This document shows, in pieces, positions 16,155 to 24,332 of a stretch of DNA of 64,000 bases. How positions within the stretch are numbered: the stretch's first letter is position 1; every line of letters starts with the position of its first letter. The position numbers were made by a program, and so were the translations under genes. Location of the stretch: contig QHXI01000050.1 of assembly GCA_003222895.1 (NCBI GenBank), forward strand, positions 1 to 64,000. The letters run 5' to 3'. The notes under the pieces were generated by a model, which saw only the letters and a program-made list of their open reading frames with translations, had not been told where the DNA came from and made no database searches. This DNA comes from Acidobacteriota bacterium (GTDB lineage: Bacteria; Acidobacteriota; Blastocatellia; Pyrinomonadales; Pyrinomonadaceae).

Positions 16155-16277
16155 CGAAATATTTATAGACGACAATTGCCGTTGCTATGTAACGCTCTCT
16201 TCCAATTGAGCGAATGCTCCAGCATTTGCTCAATTGGAAGAGAACAAAAGGAGGCCGCAGGATCTATAAATATTTCG
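16155..16277. repeat. Nested inverted repeats: 23-bp near-perfect hairpin inside a 14-bp inverted pair
   Basis: The inner arms are 16196-16218 and 16221-16243 (TCTCTTCCAATTGAGC...GCTCAATTGGAAGAGA). They match at 22 of 23 positions; the one mismatch would be G-U in RNA, and the loop is 2 nt. The outer arms CGAAATATTTATAG / CTATAAATATTTCG (16155-16168 and 16264-16277) match perfectly. The structure fills the gap between the divergent CPBP and ntrY genes, and there is no T-run. It could be a regulatory hairpin or a small mobile element with terminal repeats. Confidence 0.85.
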
Positions 16278-16353
16278 CCGCTACGCGGCTGCTCTCGAGA
16301 CCCTTGAAACAATCCGAGCGGTTCAACGCAGTGGCAAGCGAAAAGGGCCTGCT

Positions 16354-18693
16354 GTGCTAAACTTTGGACCACTTGATCCGACCGTAAAAGCAGCAGTGAG
16401 CAATCAGCAAAACCAAAACGACGGCGGCAGGCCGCGCCCCCAGCGTCGCACCGCGCCCTGGCTTTTGGCGGGTACCGTACTCGTGCTGCTGGCCATCATA
16501 GTTGCGCAGCAATTGTTCAATTTTGCGGCCGTGCTGCCTCCTGAGACCGGTTCAGATACGCTGCTGCTTTATGCACTTTCGTCGCTGAACTTCGCCGCGT
16601 TCATCGTCTTCAGTTTCATTCTGCTGCGCAGCTTGCTCAGGTTGCGGCGTGAGCGTCGCGAGCGACAGCCCGGAGCGAAGATTCAAACGCGATTGCTCAT
16701 TTACTTCATCGGTCTCAGCCTGCTGCCAATCGCCGCGATGGCCGCGTTCTCGTATCTGTTCCTGAACCGTTCAATCGAAAAGTGGATGGGCCGCCTGCCG
16801 GAAAATGTGGTCGAGCGGGTACGCGAGCAACAACGTGAGAATTTAACGTCGCAGAACGAAAACCTGCGTCAGACCGCAACGTTACTCGCCACCGACATCA
16901 ACGCGCGACCTGAATCGGATTGGCAGTCGGCTCTCGATAGGTTAGCTGCGACTGGCGAGTTGGCGGCGATCGAAGTTGTTTTGGAGAACGGTCAAGTCGT
17001 CGCGCACTCTGAAGCCACCATTCCTGATTCGCAAAAGGCAGAGTTGGCGACGATTCTGCAGCGTGGCCTTCAATCGGATCAGGGTGAAGAACTGTCCGAT
17101 GGGAAAGGATTCGATCTGACCTCGGTCCCGCTCAAGAGTGGCGCGCGTCTCATCCTTGTGCCGCATCGCTTGAACGACACCGATGTGAACGACACGATTG
17201 CCGGATCGCAACGCGAATACGAGCACTTGCTCCAACGTCAGCGCAAAGTGCGTCTGTTGGGAATTTCGACGCTCGGATTGATGACGTTGCTTTTGTTGTT
17301 CGCCTCGACGTGGGTCGCGATTCATCTTTCGCGCGGATTCGCCGCGCCGATCAGATCGTTGGCCAAAGCTTCGAAGGAAGTCGCCCGCGGAAATCTTTCT
17401 TATCGTGTCGAAACGATCTCTGATGACGAATTAGCTTTGCTCGCGGACTCGTTTAATCAAATGACTTCCGAACTGGACGCCAATCGAAAAGATATTGAAG
17501 CCGGCGCCAACGCACTCAAAGAAAAGAATCTGGCGCTGGAAGAACGGCGCAATTACATCGAGACAGTTTTGGAATCGCTCTCGACCGGAGTCGTGTCGTT
17601 GAATCAAAACGATTGCGTCACCACGATCAATACGGCCGCGATTTCGATTCTCAAGTTGAGCGAGCCGCCGCCGGCCTGGGCCAAGCTCACGACACTTTTG
17701 AGCGATGATAATCGAGCCGTGCTCGATCGTTTGTTGCGGCGCGCGCGCCGCGCGGGGCGAGCCGCCGAGCAAAATCAACTCAGTCGCGGAGCAGGCGCGA
17801 ACGCGATTCCAGTTGCGCTGACGGCCACAGCGTTGCGCGGCAGTCCTAATGATGGTCGAGGCGTGGTGCTGGTGATCGAAGATTTATCCGAGTTATTAGC
17901 AGCGCAAAGGGCCGCCGCTTGGAGCGAAGTCGCGCGCCGAATCGCTCACGAAATCAAAAATCCGCTGACGCCGATTCAATTGTCCGCGGAACGAATCGCG
18001 CGCAATTTTGGCATCGGTGTCAGAACCCCGAGCGGTCGCGAGGGGATCAATGGCGCCTCAGTCGATTCAAATACCGGTGGCGAGTTTCAAAACGGCAACG
18101 GCCTTAATGGATCTCAGAGTAACGTAGAACTGGCCCGCGTCGTCGAAGAATGCACGACCTCAATTACTCGCGAAGTCGCAGGGTTGAAAGCTCTGGTTGA
18201 CGAGTTCTCTCGATTTGCTCGTATGCCCCCACCGCGACTGGAAGTCAGCAACCTCAACGAGGTGATTATGCAGACGGCTCAACTTTATGCTGATCGATTG
18301 AGCGGTGCTGACTTGCAGTTGAGCCTGGATTCGCAATTGCCCGCGGCCATGGTTGACGTTGAGCAGATCAAGCGAGTGTTTGTGAATTTGATTGATAATG
18401 CATTGGAAGCTTTGTCTGATGTTTCAGACGAGCGTTGCATTACGATCACGACGAAGCATGACGCCACGCGCGAACTTGTCCAGGCGACGCTTGAGGATAG
18501 CGGCGAGGGAATTCCGCCGGGAGATTTCAAGCGCCTGTTCCAACCGTATTTTTCAACGCGCGGACGCGGCACGGGATTGGGTCTGGCAATTGTCTCGCGC
18601 ATCATCACTGAACACGGCGGCCGAGTTTTCGCGGAAGCAAACACTCCGCGTGGGGCGAGGTTTGTAATTGAGTTGCCTGTCAGTGGCCAGTGA
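16354..18693 (+). CDS. ntrY: NtrY-like sensor histidine kinase
   Basis: 779 residues; GTG start with AAAGGG upstream. Order: two N-terminal membrane helices (about 35-90), a third at about 112-135, a periplasmic or outer region (140-305), a membrane helix (about 310-330), HAMP (about 330-385), PAS-like (about 400-500), HisKA with phospho-acceptor His532 (RRIAHEIKNPLTP), and HATPase (EDSGEGIPPG, GTGLGLAIV). A Gly/Asn/Ser-rich insert (about 548-585) splits the dimerisation helices. Pairs with the ntrX-like gene 110 bp downstream. The last residues (PVSGQ) and the stop are encoded by a short-word repeat. The signal is unknown; NtrY of proteobacteria senses nitrogen or redox state. Confidence 0.88.
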   Translation: MLNFGPLDPTVKAAVSNQQNQNDGGRPRPQRRTAPWLLAGTVLVLLAIIVAQQLFNFAAVLPPETGSDTLLLYALSSLNFAAFIVFSFILLRSLLRLRRERRERQPGAKIQTRLLIYFIGLSLLPIAAMAAFSYLFLNRSIEKWMGRLPENVVERVREQQRENLTSQNENLRQTATLLATDINARPESDWQSALDRLAATGELAAIEVVLENGQVVAHSEATIPDSQKAELATILQRGLQSDQGEELSDGKGFDLTSVPLKSGARLILVPHRLNDTDVNDTIAGSQREYEHLLQRQRKVRLLGISTLGLMTLLLLFASTWVAIHLSRGFAAPIRSLAKASKEVARGNLSYRVETISDDELALLADSFNQMTSELDANRKDIEAGANALKEKNLALEERRNYIETVLESLSTGVVSLNQNDCVTTINTAAISILKLSEPPPAWAKLTTLLSDDNRAVLDRLLRRARRAGRAAEQNQLSRGAGANAIPVALTATALRGSPNDGRGVVLVIEDLSELLAAQRAAAWSEVARRIAHEIKNPLTPIQLSAERIARNFGIGVRTPSGREGINGASVDSNTGGEFQNGNGLNGSQSNVELARVVEECTTSITREVAGLKALVDEFSRFARMPPPRLEVSNLNEVIMQTAQLYADRLSGADLQLSLDSQLPAAMVDVEQIKRVFVNLIDNALEALSDVSDERCITITTKHDATRELVQATLEDSGEGIPPGDFKRLFQPYFSTRGRGTGLGLAIVSRIITEHGGRVFAEANTPRGARFVIELPVSGQ

Positions 18694-18793
18694 TCGGTAG
18701 TCATTGGTCAGTTGTTAGTTGTACATAGTTCTAAACCGTGATCCATCGTGAGCTGTTTCAGTAACGACCGACAACTGACCACTGACAACTGAC
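18679..18793. repeat. Short-word inverted-repeat element between ntrY and ntrX
   Basis: The left side repeats CAGTGGCCAGT/GTCATTGGTCAGTTG words. The right side has the complements (CGACCGACAACTGACCACTG). It begins inside the ntrY coding end and fills almost the whole gap to ntrX. Confidence 0.7.
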
Positions 18794-18802
18794 GAACAAA
18801 CA

Positions 18803-20149
18803 ATGTCTGAATCAATTCTAATCGTTGACGACGAACGCGGCATTCGCGAAACGTTGAGCGCCGTGCTGCGCGATGAAGGCTTCAATGCCGAAGCCGTCGC
18901 GAGTGGCGAGGAATGTCTGAAGGCGGTGCAGCGGCGCGCGTTTGGTTGCGTATTGCTGGACGTTTGGCTGCCGGGCATCAACGGTCTCGAAACTTTGCGG
19001 CAGATGCGCGAATCGGATTGCGATGCCGCGGTCGTGATCATCTCCGGTCACGGTAACGTCGAGACAGCGGTGCGCGCGACTAAACTCGGCGCCTTCGACT
19101 TCATCGAAAAGCCTCTGTCGATCGAGAAGACCGTGCTGACTGTACGCAACGCTTTGCGGCAGAGACAACTCGAGCGCGCGAATGCCGAGATGTCCGCAGA
19201 GTTGAAACAGGAATACGCGATGATCGGCGAGTCGGTCGCGATGCGCGCGTTGCGAAAGCAAATCGCGGTTGTTGCACCGACCGACGGGCGCGTTTTGATT
19301 TCGGGGGAATCTGGCGCCGGTAAAGAACTCGTGGCGCGCGCGGTTCATGCTCAATCGCGCCGCGCGGCCGCTCCCTTTATCGAAGTGAACTCGGCGGCGA
19401 TTCCTGAAGAGCTGATCGAATCAGAATTGTTCGGCCACACCAAAGGCTCGTTCACCGGCGCGACCGCTGCGAAAAAGGGGAAGTTCGAACTTGCGGACGG
19501 TGCGACGCTTTTCCTCGACGAAGTCTCCGACATGAGCCCAAACGTGCAAGCGAAAGTTTTGCGCGTGCTGGAAGAGCAGCGTTTCGAACCGGTCGGCAGC
19601 AACACGCCAATCAACGTGGACGTGCGGGTAATTGCCGCAACGAACAAACGACTGGATGAAGAGATCGAGAAGGGAACGTTCCGCAGCGATCTCTTTTTTC
19701 GGTTGAACGTGATTCCGTTTGAAGTGCCGCCGCTGCGCGATCGTCTGGAAGATGTCCCGCTGCTGGTCGAACATTTCAACGAACGATTCGCGAAAGCCTA
19801 TGGGAAGAAGGCCAAAACATTTGACGCGGAAGTCGTCGAAGTCATGCAGAGGTATTCCTGGCCTGGCAACGTTCGCGAATTGCGAAACACGATCGAACGG
19901 GTTGTGATCATGCATCAAAATCACCGCGTCGGCGTGAAAGATTTGCCGGCTTTCGGCGAAGCGGAACCGCCAGCTTCGTCTTATCGTTTTCCTTCTTTCA
20001 AGGAGGCGAGCGACGCCTATCACCGCGAATTCATCCAGCGCAAGCTGGAAGAGGCCGACGGCAACATCTCGCGCGCGGCTGAGTTGATGGGCATCGATCG
20101 CAGTCACTTGTATCGTCGCATGAAAGCGCTGGGAATCAGCGCGCGATAA
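18803..20149 (+). CDS. ntrX: NtrC-family sigma-54-dependent response regulator (NtrX-like)
   Basis: 448 residues. The receiver domain is at 1-120 with phospho-acceptor Asp53 (LLDVWLPG), Thr/Ser and Lys103 (IEKP). The AAA+ domain has Walker A GESGAGKE (168-175), a GSFTGA loop (215-220; the sigma-54-contacting GAFTGA with Ser for Ala) and Walker B FLDE. The C-terminal Fis-type helix-turn-helix is at about 410-445 (NISRAAELMGIDRSHLYRRMKAL). Expected to activate sigma-54 promoters when phosphorylated by the upstream kinase. No sigma-54 gene is in the window. Confidence 0.92.
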   Translation: MSESILIVDDERGIRETLSAVLRDEGFNAEAVASGEECLKAVQRRAFGCVLLDVWLPGINGLETLRQMRESDCDAAVVIISGHGNVETAVRATKLGAFDFIEKPLSIEKTVLTVRNALRQRQLERANAEMSAELKQEYAMIGESVAMRALRKQIAVVAPTDGRVLISGESGAGKELVARAVHAQSRRAAAPFIEVNSAAIPEELIESELFGHTKGSFTGATAAKKGKFELADGATLFLDEVSDMSPNVQAKVLRVLEEQRFEPVGSNTPINVDVRVIAATNKRLDEEIEKGTFRSDLFFRLNVIPFEVPPLRDRLEDVPLLVEHFNERFAKAYGKKAKTFDAEVVEVMQRYSWPGNVRELRNTIERVVIMHQNHRVGVKDLPAFGEAEPPASSYRFPSFKEASDAYHREFIQRKLEEADGNISRAAELMGIDRSHLYRRMKALGISAR

Positions 20150-20201
20150 GTTACGAGACTCGGAATCGGCATCATGTTAGAATCGCTTTGAGGCTTGATC
20201 G

Positions 20202-20756
20202 ATGGTAGCTAACTTGGAAGCCACAATTGAAGATCTCTACCGCGTCCCGGGCAAGGCGGAAATCGTCAACGGAGAAATTGTCCGCATGTCCCCCACTGGA
20301 GCAGCTCCCAACTATGCCGCGAGCGAGATTTTTGTAAGCCTGCGCGAATATTCTCGGCGAACGAAAAGCGGTTATGCGGTTAATGACAACGCGGCGTTTC
20401 ATGTTGAGCTGCCTAATCGCAAATCGTTTAGCCCCGACGTTGCGTACCATGTCGGCAACTGGACGGGCATGAAGTTCTTCGAAGGCGCGCCGATCTTTGC
20501 GGTAGAAGTTCGCAGCGAAGGCGACTATGGACCGGCAGCCGAGAAGGCGATGGCGCGCAAGCGTGACGATTATTTTGCCGCCGATACTTTGGTCGTTTGG
20601 GATGTCGATCTTTTGAGCGATGAGGTGATCAAATCTTATCAAGCCGGCGCACCGGCGCAGCCGCAGATCTTCCGACGCGGCGAGGACGCAAACGCGGAGC
20701 CGGCTTTATCTGACTGGTCGATGCCGGTCGACGATCTTTTTTTGATTCAGTCATAA
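20202..20756 (+). CDS. Uma2 family (DUF820) endonuclease-like protein
   Basis: 184 residues. Uma2 hallmarks: ELVNGEIVRMSPTG-like start (EIVNGEIVRMSP), a central SPDVAYHV (PD motif Asp), then FAVEVRSEGDYG (ExK/ExR-type core) and MARKRDDYFAADTLVVWDVD. The fold is PD-(D/E)XK-like. These genes are very abundant in Acidobacteriota and Cyanobacteria; their role is unsettled. It lies 11 bp upstream of the radical SAM gene, so the two are probably co-transcribed. Confidence 0.87.
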   Translation: MVANLEATIEDLYRVPGKAEIVNGEIVRMSPTGAAPNYAASEIFVSLREYSRRTKSGYAVNDNAAFHVELPNRKSFSPDVAYHVGNWTGMKFFEGAPIFAVEVRSEGDYGPAAEKAMARKRDDYFAADTLVVWDVDLLSDEVIKSYQAGAPAQPQIFRRGEDANAEPALSDWSMPVDDLFLIQS

Positions 20757-20767
20757 GAGAAGTTTTT

Positions 20768-21934
20768 ATGGATTACACCACACGAGAATTATTGAAGCGC
20801 TACACGAAGATGGCCCTGGGCCAACCGTTCGCGCCGGTCTTGTTGAATATCCTGGTGACGTCAGTGTGCGACATGCGTTGCACGCATTGTTTCTTTACGG
20901 ACGAGTTGGACGATCGTCCGCGCAAGAAACTCCAGATGAAGGCGCACGAGATCGATCGCATCGCGCAGACGCTCGGCGGAAATCTCGGAGTCTTGATCCT
21001 GGCCGGCGGCGAGCCGTTCACGCGCAAAGACCTGCCGGAAATCGTCAACTCTTTTTATCGCTATAACAATCTGGAATCGGTTTACCTGATGTCGAACGGC
21101 CAGATTCAAAAGCGAATCTTTCCCGACGTCACGCGGATTCTCGAAGAATGCCCGAACCTAAACGTGACGGTGGCGATGGGCATTGATGGATTGCCGGAGC
21201 AGCACGACAAGATTCGGCAAAAGCCTGGATCGTGGTCGATTGCAATCGAAACCGCGCGCGAGCTGAAGGCAATGAAGAAGCAGTATCCGCGGCTCGATCT
21301 GCAAACCTGCACCTGCTTCATGCACTCGAACCAGGACACGATCTTCGATTGGTACGACTTTCTGAAGCACGATCTGAAACCCGACAAGGTCAATTTCAAT
21401 TACATTCGCCCACCCTCGGCCGATCCGATCGAACTCGATATCGATCTGACGCGCTACGCCAAACTGGCGAACATGATCGACGATGATTCGCGTCATGCCG
21501 CGATCAAGAACAACTACGGCGGCAACGCCGGCTTCTTCAAGGCCGCGATCGATATCTACACGCACGGCCTGATCACGAAGACGCAGGAGACCCAACAAGC
21601 GCAGTTGACTTGCTATGCGGGCACTGCCGGCGCAGTCATTTACGATGAAGGCACTCTGTCGTCTTGCGAGAACCTTGCGCCGATCGGAAACCTGCGCGAT
21701 CACAATTGGAACTTTCAAGGGATCTGGTTGTCGGATGCGATGAAGGCGCGTCGCAAACACGCGGCCAACGGTTGCTTCTGCACGCACGAATCGAATTGCT
21801 ATTACCCGTCGCTGCCGTTCAACCCGAAGCACCTGATTCAAATCAAGAAGCTCGAGCGCGAGATGAAAAAAGCGCGCCGAGAACTTGAGCAGCAAGTTCA
21901 GGAACAGCCCGGCGGAGTTGCGTTGAAGGTGTAA
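20768..21934 (+). CDS. Radical SAM protein with SPASM-like C-terminus
   Basis: 388 residues. Cys34-x3-Cys38-x2-Cys41 (CDMRCTHC) binds the radical SAM 4Fe-4S cluster, followed by LAGGEPF. The C-terminal part (about 270-375) has further cysteines (TCYAGTAG, SSCENLAPIGN, CFCTHESNCYYP), as in SPASM or twitch domains that hold auxiliary clusters. A charged helical tail closes the protein. The substrate is not recognised. Downstream are an MGDG-synthase-like glycosyltransferase and an SDR, which suggests lipid or cofactor chemistry (inference). Confidence 0.85.
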   Translation: MDYTTRELLKRYTKMALGQPFAPVLLNILVTSVCDMRCTHCFFTDELDDRPRKKLQMKAHEIDRIAQTLGGNLGVLILAGGEPFTRKDLPEIVNSFYRYNNLESVYLMSNGQIQKRIFPDVTRILEECPNLNVTVAMGIDGLPEQHDKIRQKPGSWSIAIETARELKAMKKQYPRLDLQTCTCFMHSNQDTIFDWYDFLKHDLKPDKVNFNYIRPPSADPIELDIDLTRYAKLANMIDDDSRHAAIKNNYGGNAGFFKAAIDIYTHGLITKTQETQQAQLTCYAGTAGAVIYDEGTLSSCENLAPIGNLRDHNWNFQGIWLSDAMKARRKHAANGCFCTHESNCYYPSLPFNPKHLIQIKKLEREMKKARRELEQQVQEQPGGVALKV

Positions 21935-21937
21935 AAA

Positions 21938-22029
21938 GTCAGAAGCCCGACCGTAAGCGAGGGCAACGCCCGATAACACACAGTTGAGTGTCATCTGACT
22001 GGCCCCTCCCTAACGGTCGGGCTTCTGAC
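21938..22029. repeat. Full copy of dispersed inverted repeat (REP-like family A)
   Basis: Perfect 17-bp arms GTCAGAAGCCCGACCGT (21938-21954) and its complement (22013-22029) surround a GAGGGCAACGCC...GGCCCCTCCC core. It fills the gap between the radical SAM and glycosyltransferase genes. A second full copy is at 61224. Confidence 0.9.
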
Positions 22030-22039
22030 ACGTTAAGTG

Positions 22040-23233
22040 ATGAACCCAAACGGTCCTAAGATCTTGATCATCTCGTCCGACACCGGCGGAGGACATCGCT
22101 CAGCCGCGGCGGCGATCGTGGCCGGCCTCGAGAGCTTTGTAAAAGGCGAGTCCTACGCGATTCGCGTGATTCGCGCCGTCGAGGAGTCTCATCATCTGGC
22201 GGCCAAGCTGGTAGCGATTTACAACTGGTTACTGCGCAACAAGCAGCACTGGATGAAGTACTACTACTGGCTGATCAATCGCTTTCGTCCGGACAGCCGC
22301 GAGTTTTTTTACAAGCGCACCGTCGGTTACGTCTCGAGTCAATTTCAAAAGTGGTGCCCGCACGTCGTGGTCAGCGTTCATCCGTTGACGCAGCACATGT
22401 TCGCGCGCGTGCTGAAAGAGTTGGGGCTTGCCGATCGTATTCCGCTGGTTACGGTCGTGACCGATCCGTATTACGGATTTTGGAAAGGATGGGCCTGCGA
22501 TGACGTTCGTCTGTACCTCGTTGCGAGTGAAGAAGCGCGCCGCCAACTGATCGATTACGGCATTCCGTCTGAGCGGATCAAGATTTCAGGGATGCCGGTG
22601 CATCCGAAATTTTCTTTTCCCGGCGACGACGCGGCGCGAGTCGCGCGCACGGCACTCGGGCTCGATCCGGACAAATTCACCGTCTTTCTCAACGCGGGTT
22701 GGGAAGGCGGCGGTAACATTTCGCATATCTTTCGCGAGTTAATTCAAGGTCAGTTGGATGTACAGGCGATCTTTCTCGCCGGCAAAAACGAAGCGTTGAA
22801 GAGCGAGGCCGAACTGGTCGCGGCTGAAGCGAAGTTTCCGGTGAAGGTAATCGGTTATTCGGACGAAGTCGAGAAACTGATGCGCGCGGCCAGCGTCATG
22901 GTTTCGAAACTCGGCGGCCTGACCACGTTTGAGGCGCTAACTTGCCGCGTGCCGATCATCGCGGACACGATTACTCAGCCAATGCCGCAGGAAGCGAGCA
23001 CCGTTAACCTGATCGTAAAGAGTGGCGCCGCCGTGATGCTCAACAAAGCTTCCGACATTGTTCCGGTGGTTCATCGAATGATTGATGACTCGAAACACTA
23101 CGCGGCGATGCGTGCGGCCACGATCACGGTTGTGATTCCGAACGCTACCAAACGGATCGTGGAAGAGATCACCGCTCTGATCCCGGAACACGCCACGGCG
23201 AGTTCGGAATCACTGGCTAAGAACGCTGCTTAG
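22040..23233 (+). CDS. MGDG-synthase-like glycosyltransferase (GT28)
   Basis: 397 residues from ATG 22040; a GTG one codon earlier is possible. The N-terminal ILIISSDTGGGHRSAAAAI is the classic start of monogalactosyl/diacylglycerol glucosyl synthases. The C-terminal half has LNAGWEGGG and the nucleotide-sugar region SKLGGLTTFEALTCRVPII with QPMPQEAST. Expected to transfer a hexose from a UDP-sugar to a diacylglycerol-type acceptor at the inner membrane face, making glycolipid. The acceptor and sugar cannot be told from sequence. Confidence 0.85.
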   Translation: MNPNGPKILIISSDTGGGHRSAAAAIVAGLESFVKGESYAIRVIRAVEESHHLAAKLVAIYNWLLRNKQHWMKYYYWLINRFRPDSREFFYKRTVGYVSSQFQKWCPHVVVSVHPLTQHMFARVLKELGLADRIPLVTVVTDPYYGFWKGWACDDVRLYLVASEEARRQLIDYGIPSERIKISGMPVHPKFSFPGDDAARVARTALGLDPDKFTVFLNAGWEGGGNISHIFRELIQGQLDVQAIFLAGKNEALKSEAELVAAEAKFPVKVIGYSDEVEKLMRAASVMVSKLGGLTTFEALTCRVPIIADTITQPMPQEASTVNLIVKSGAAVMLNKASDIVPVVHRMIDDSKHYAAMRAATITVVIPNATKRIVEEITALIPEHATASSESLAKNAA

Positions 23234-23339
23234 ATCATCCGTTGAGGCTCGCGGTACCGGACACTTCTTGACTGTCATACTTGCTTCGCGATTTAATCCC
23301 GTCGTTCTGAAGATCAAAGAAATCAGATTTGCGTGAGCA

Positions 23340-23397
23340 GCATAGCATCAGCCTGGGATGTGGTTTCATAGGCTGAGTCATACATTGAAGTCTATGC
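23340..23397. repeat. Nested inverted repeat upstream of the SDR gene
   Basis: The outer arms are GCATAG/CTATGC (23340, 23392) and the inner arms CAGCCT/AGGCTG (23349, 23370). The element ends a few bases before the SDR start and contains TATGCT, a possible -10. It may be a regulatory site or another dispersed repeat. Confidence 0.45.
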
Positions 23398-23410
23398 TAC
23401 AGTGAAAAAG

Positions 23411-24160
23411 ATGAGTCTGTTACTCGAAGGAAAACGCGCGTTCATTACTGGTGGCACGCGCGGAATTGGCGCAGCGCTGTGCCAGGTTTTTGCCCGCGAA
23501 GGCGCGGACGTCGCTTTCAACTACAATTCGCGAGACGATCTGGCGCAAGAGGTCATGGGCGTCATCGAAGCTCTCGGCCGGCGCGCTCGCTCGTTCAAAA
23601 TTTCCGTCACCGATCGGTTTGGGCTGAAGCATCTGACCCGCGAACTGGTCCAGGACTGGGGCGGCCTGGATATTCTCGTTAACAACGCGGCGATCAATCG
23701 CGGGGACAACTTTGCGACCACCACCGATCGCGCGTGGGACGAAGTCATCGGCACAAATGTCGGCAGCCTGTTTGCTGTTACCAAGCCGATCTATAAGCAG
23801 ATGATTCGTCAGCGGGTCGGCAGCATCCTGAACATAACTTCGATCGGGGCAATTCGCGCGCTGCCAACAGCGGTTCATTACGCGACTTCGAAAGCTGCGA
23901 TGATTGGATTCACGAAATGTCTCTCGCGCGAAGCCGGGACATTCGGAATCAAAGTTAACGCCATTGCCGCGGGAATTTTCGACACGGATCTCGCGCAGGC
24001 GTTGCCTGAACGCTGGCTGCAGATGCACGACTTCTGGACCTCAAGCGGCAGGCTCGGCCGTCCGGAAGAACTCGCCGAGTTTGCCGCGTTCATGGTCAGC
24101 GATCGCAACAGCTTCATGAACGGCGAAGTCGTCATCGTGGATGGCGGAACCGTCACTTAA
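23411..24160 (+). CDS. Short-chain dehydrogenase/reductase (FabG-like)
   Basis: 249 residues from ATG 23411; GTG 23402 is an alternative and neither has a clear Shine-Dalgarno site. TGGTRGIG (nucleotide loop), NNAAINRG, the Ser-Tyr-Lys triad (Ser in NITSIG, YATSK) and the terminal VDGGTVT all fit SDR reductases of the 3-oxoacyl-ACP reductase type. The possible -10 TATGCT lies so close that the mRNA could be almost leaderless (speculative). Its end overlaps the convergent small membrane gene by 8 bp. Confidence 0.88.
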   Translation: MSLLLEGKRAFITGGTRGIGAALCQVFAREGADVAFNYNSRDDLAQEVMGVIEALGRRARSFKISVTDRFGLKHLTRELVQDWGGLDILVNNAAINRGDNFATTTDRAWDEVIGTNVGSLFAVTKPIYKQMIRQRVGSILNITSIGAIRALPTAVHYATSKAAMIGFTKCLSREAGTFGIKVNAIAAGIFDTDLAQALPERWLQMHDFWTSSGRLGRPEELAEFAAFMVSDRNSFMNGEVVIVDGGTVT

Positions 24161-24332
24161 AGTAATTTTGCTCGTGAAGGAAGTGTGGCCAGTTAGTGAA
24201 TAACGCGACGAGGATGAAGGCCGCGATCACGACGTAAACCGACCAGAGAAGCCAGAACAGAAAAGCCGCACGAAACTCTTCGGGTGACCAGCGCGGTTTT
24301 TCATTCGGCGGATTTTGATTTCTCAACTTCAT
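24153..24332 (-). CDS. Small single-span membrane protein, 59 residues
   Basis: The frame runs from ATG 24332 to TGA 24153. It encodes MKLRNQNPPNEKPRWSPEEF, then a hydrophobic helix of about 25 residues rich in Trp, Leu, Val and Ile (about 22-46), and a polar end with TNWPHFLHEQ. It overlaps the last 32 bp of lpxD in another frame, as is common for co-translated genes, and the final 8 bp of the convergent SDR. No family was recognised. Coding support is the sensible N-in/C-out topology, the tight packing and the absence of any other gene in this stretch. Confidence 0.6.
   Translation of the reverse strand: MKLRNQNPPNEKPRWSPEEFRAAFLFWLLWSVYVVIAAFILVALFTNWPHFLHEQNYFK

Noticed and set aside
18693..18803. 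Possible CRISPR-like repeats in CAGTTGGTCAG tracts
   Set aside because: The words are degenerate, have no constant spacers and form complementary arms. No cas gene is present.
21158..21994. 278-codon minus-strand frame opposite the radical SAM gene
   Set aside because: The plus-strand protein has clear motifs. The minus frame has no recognisable domain and runs through the inverted repeat at 21938.
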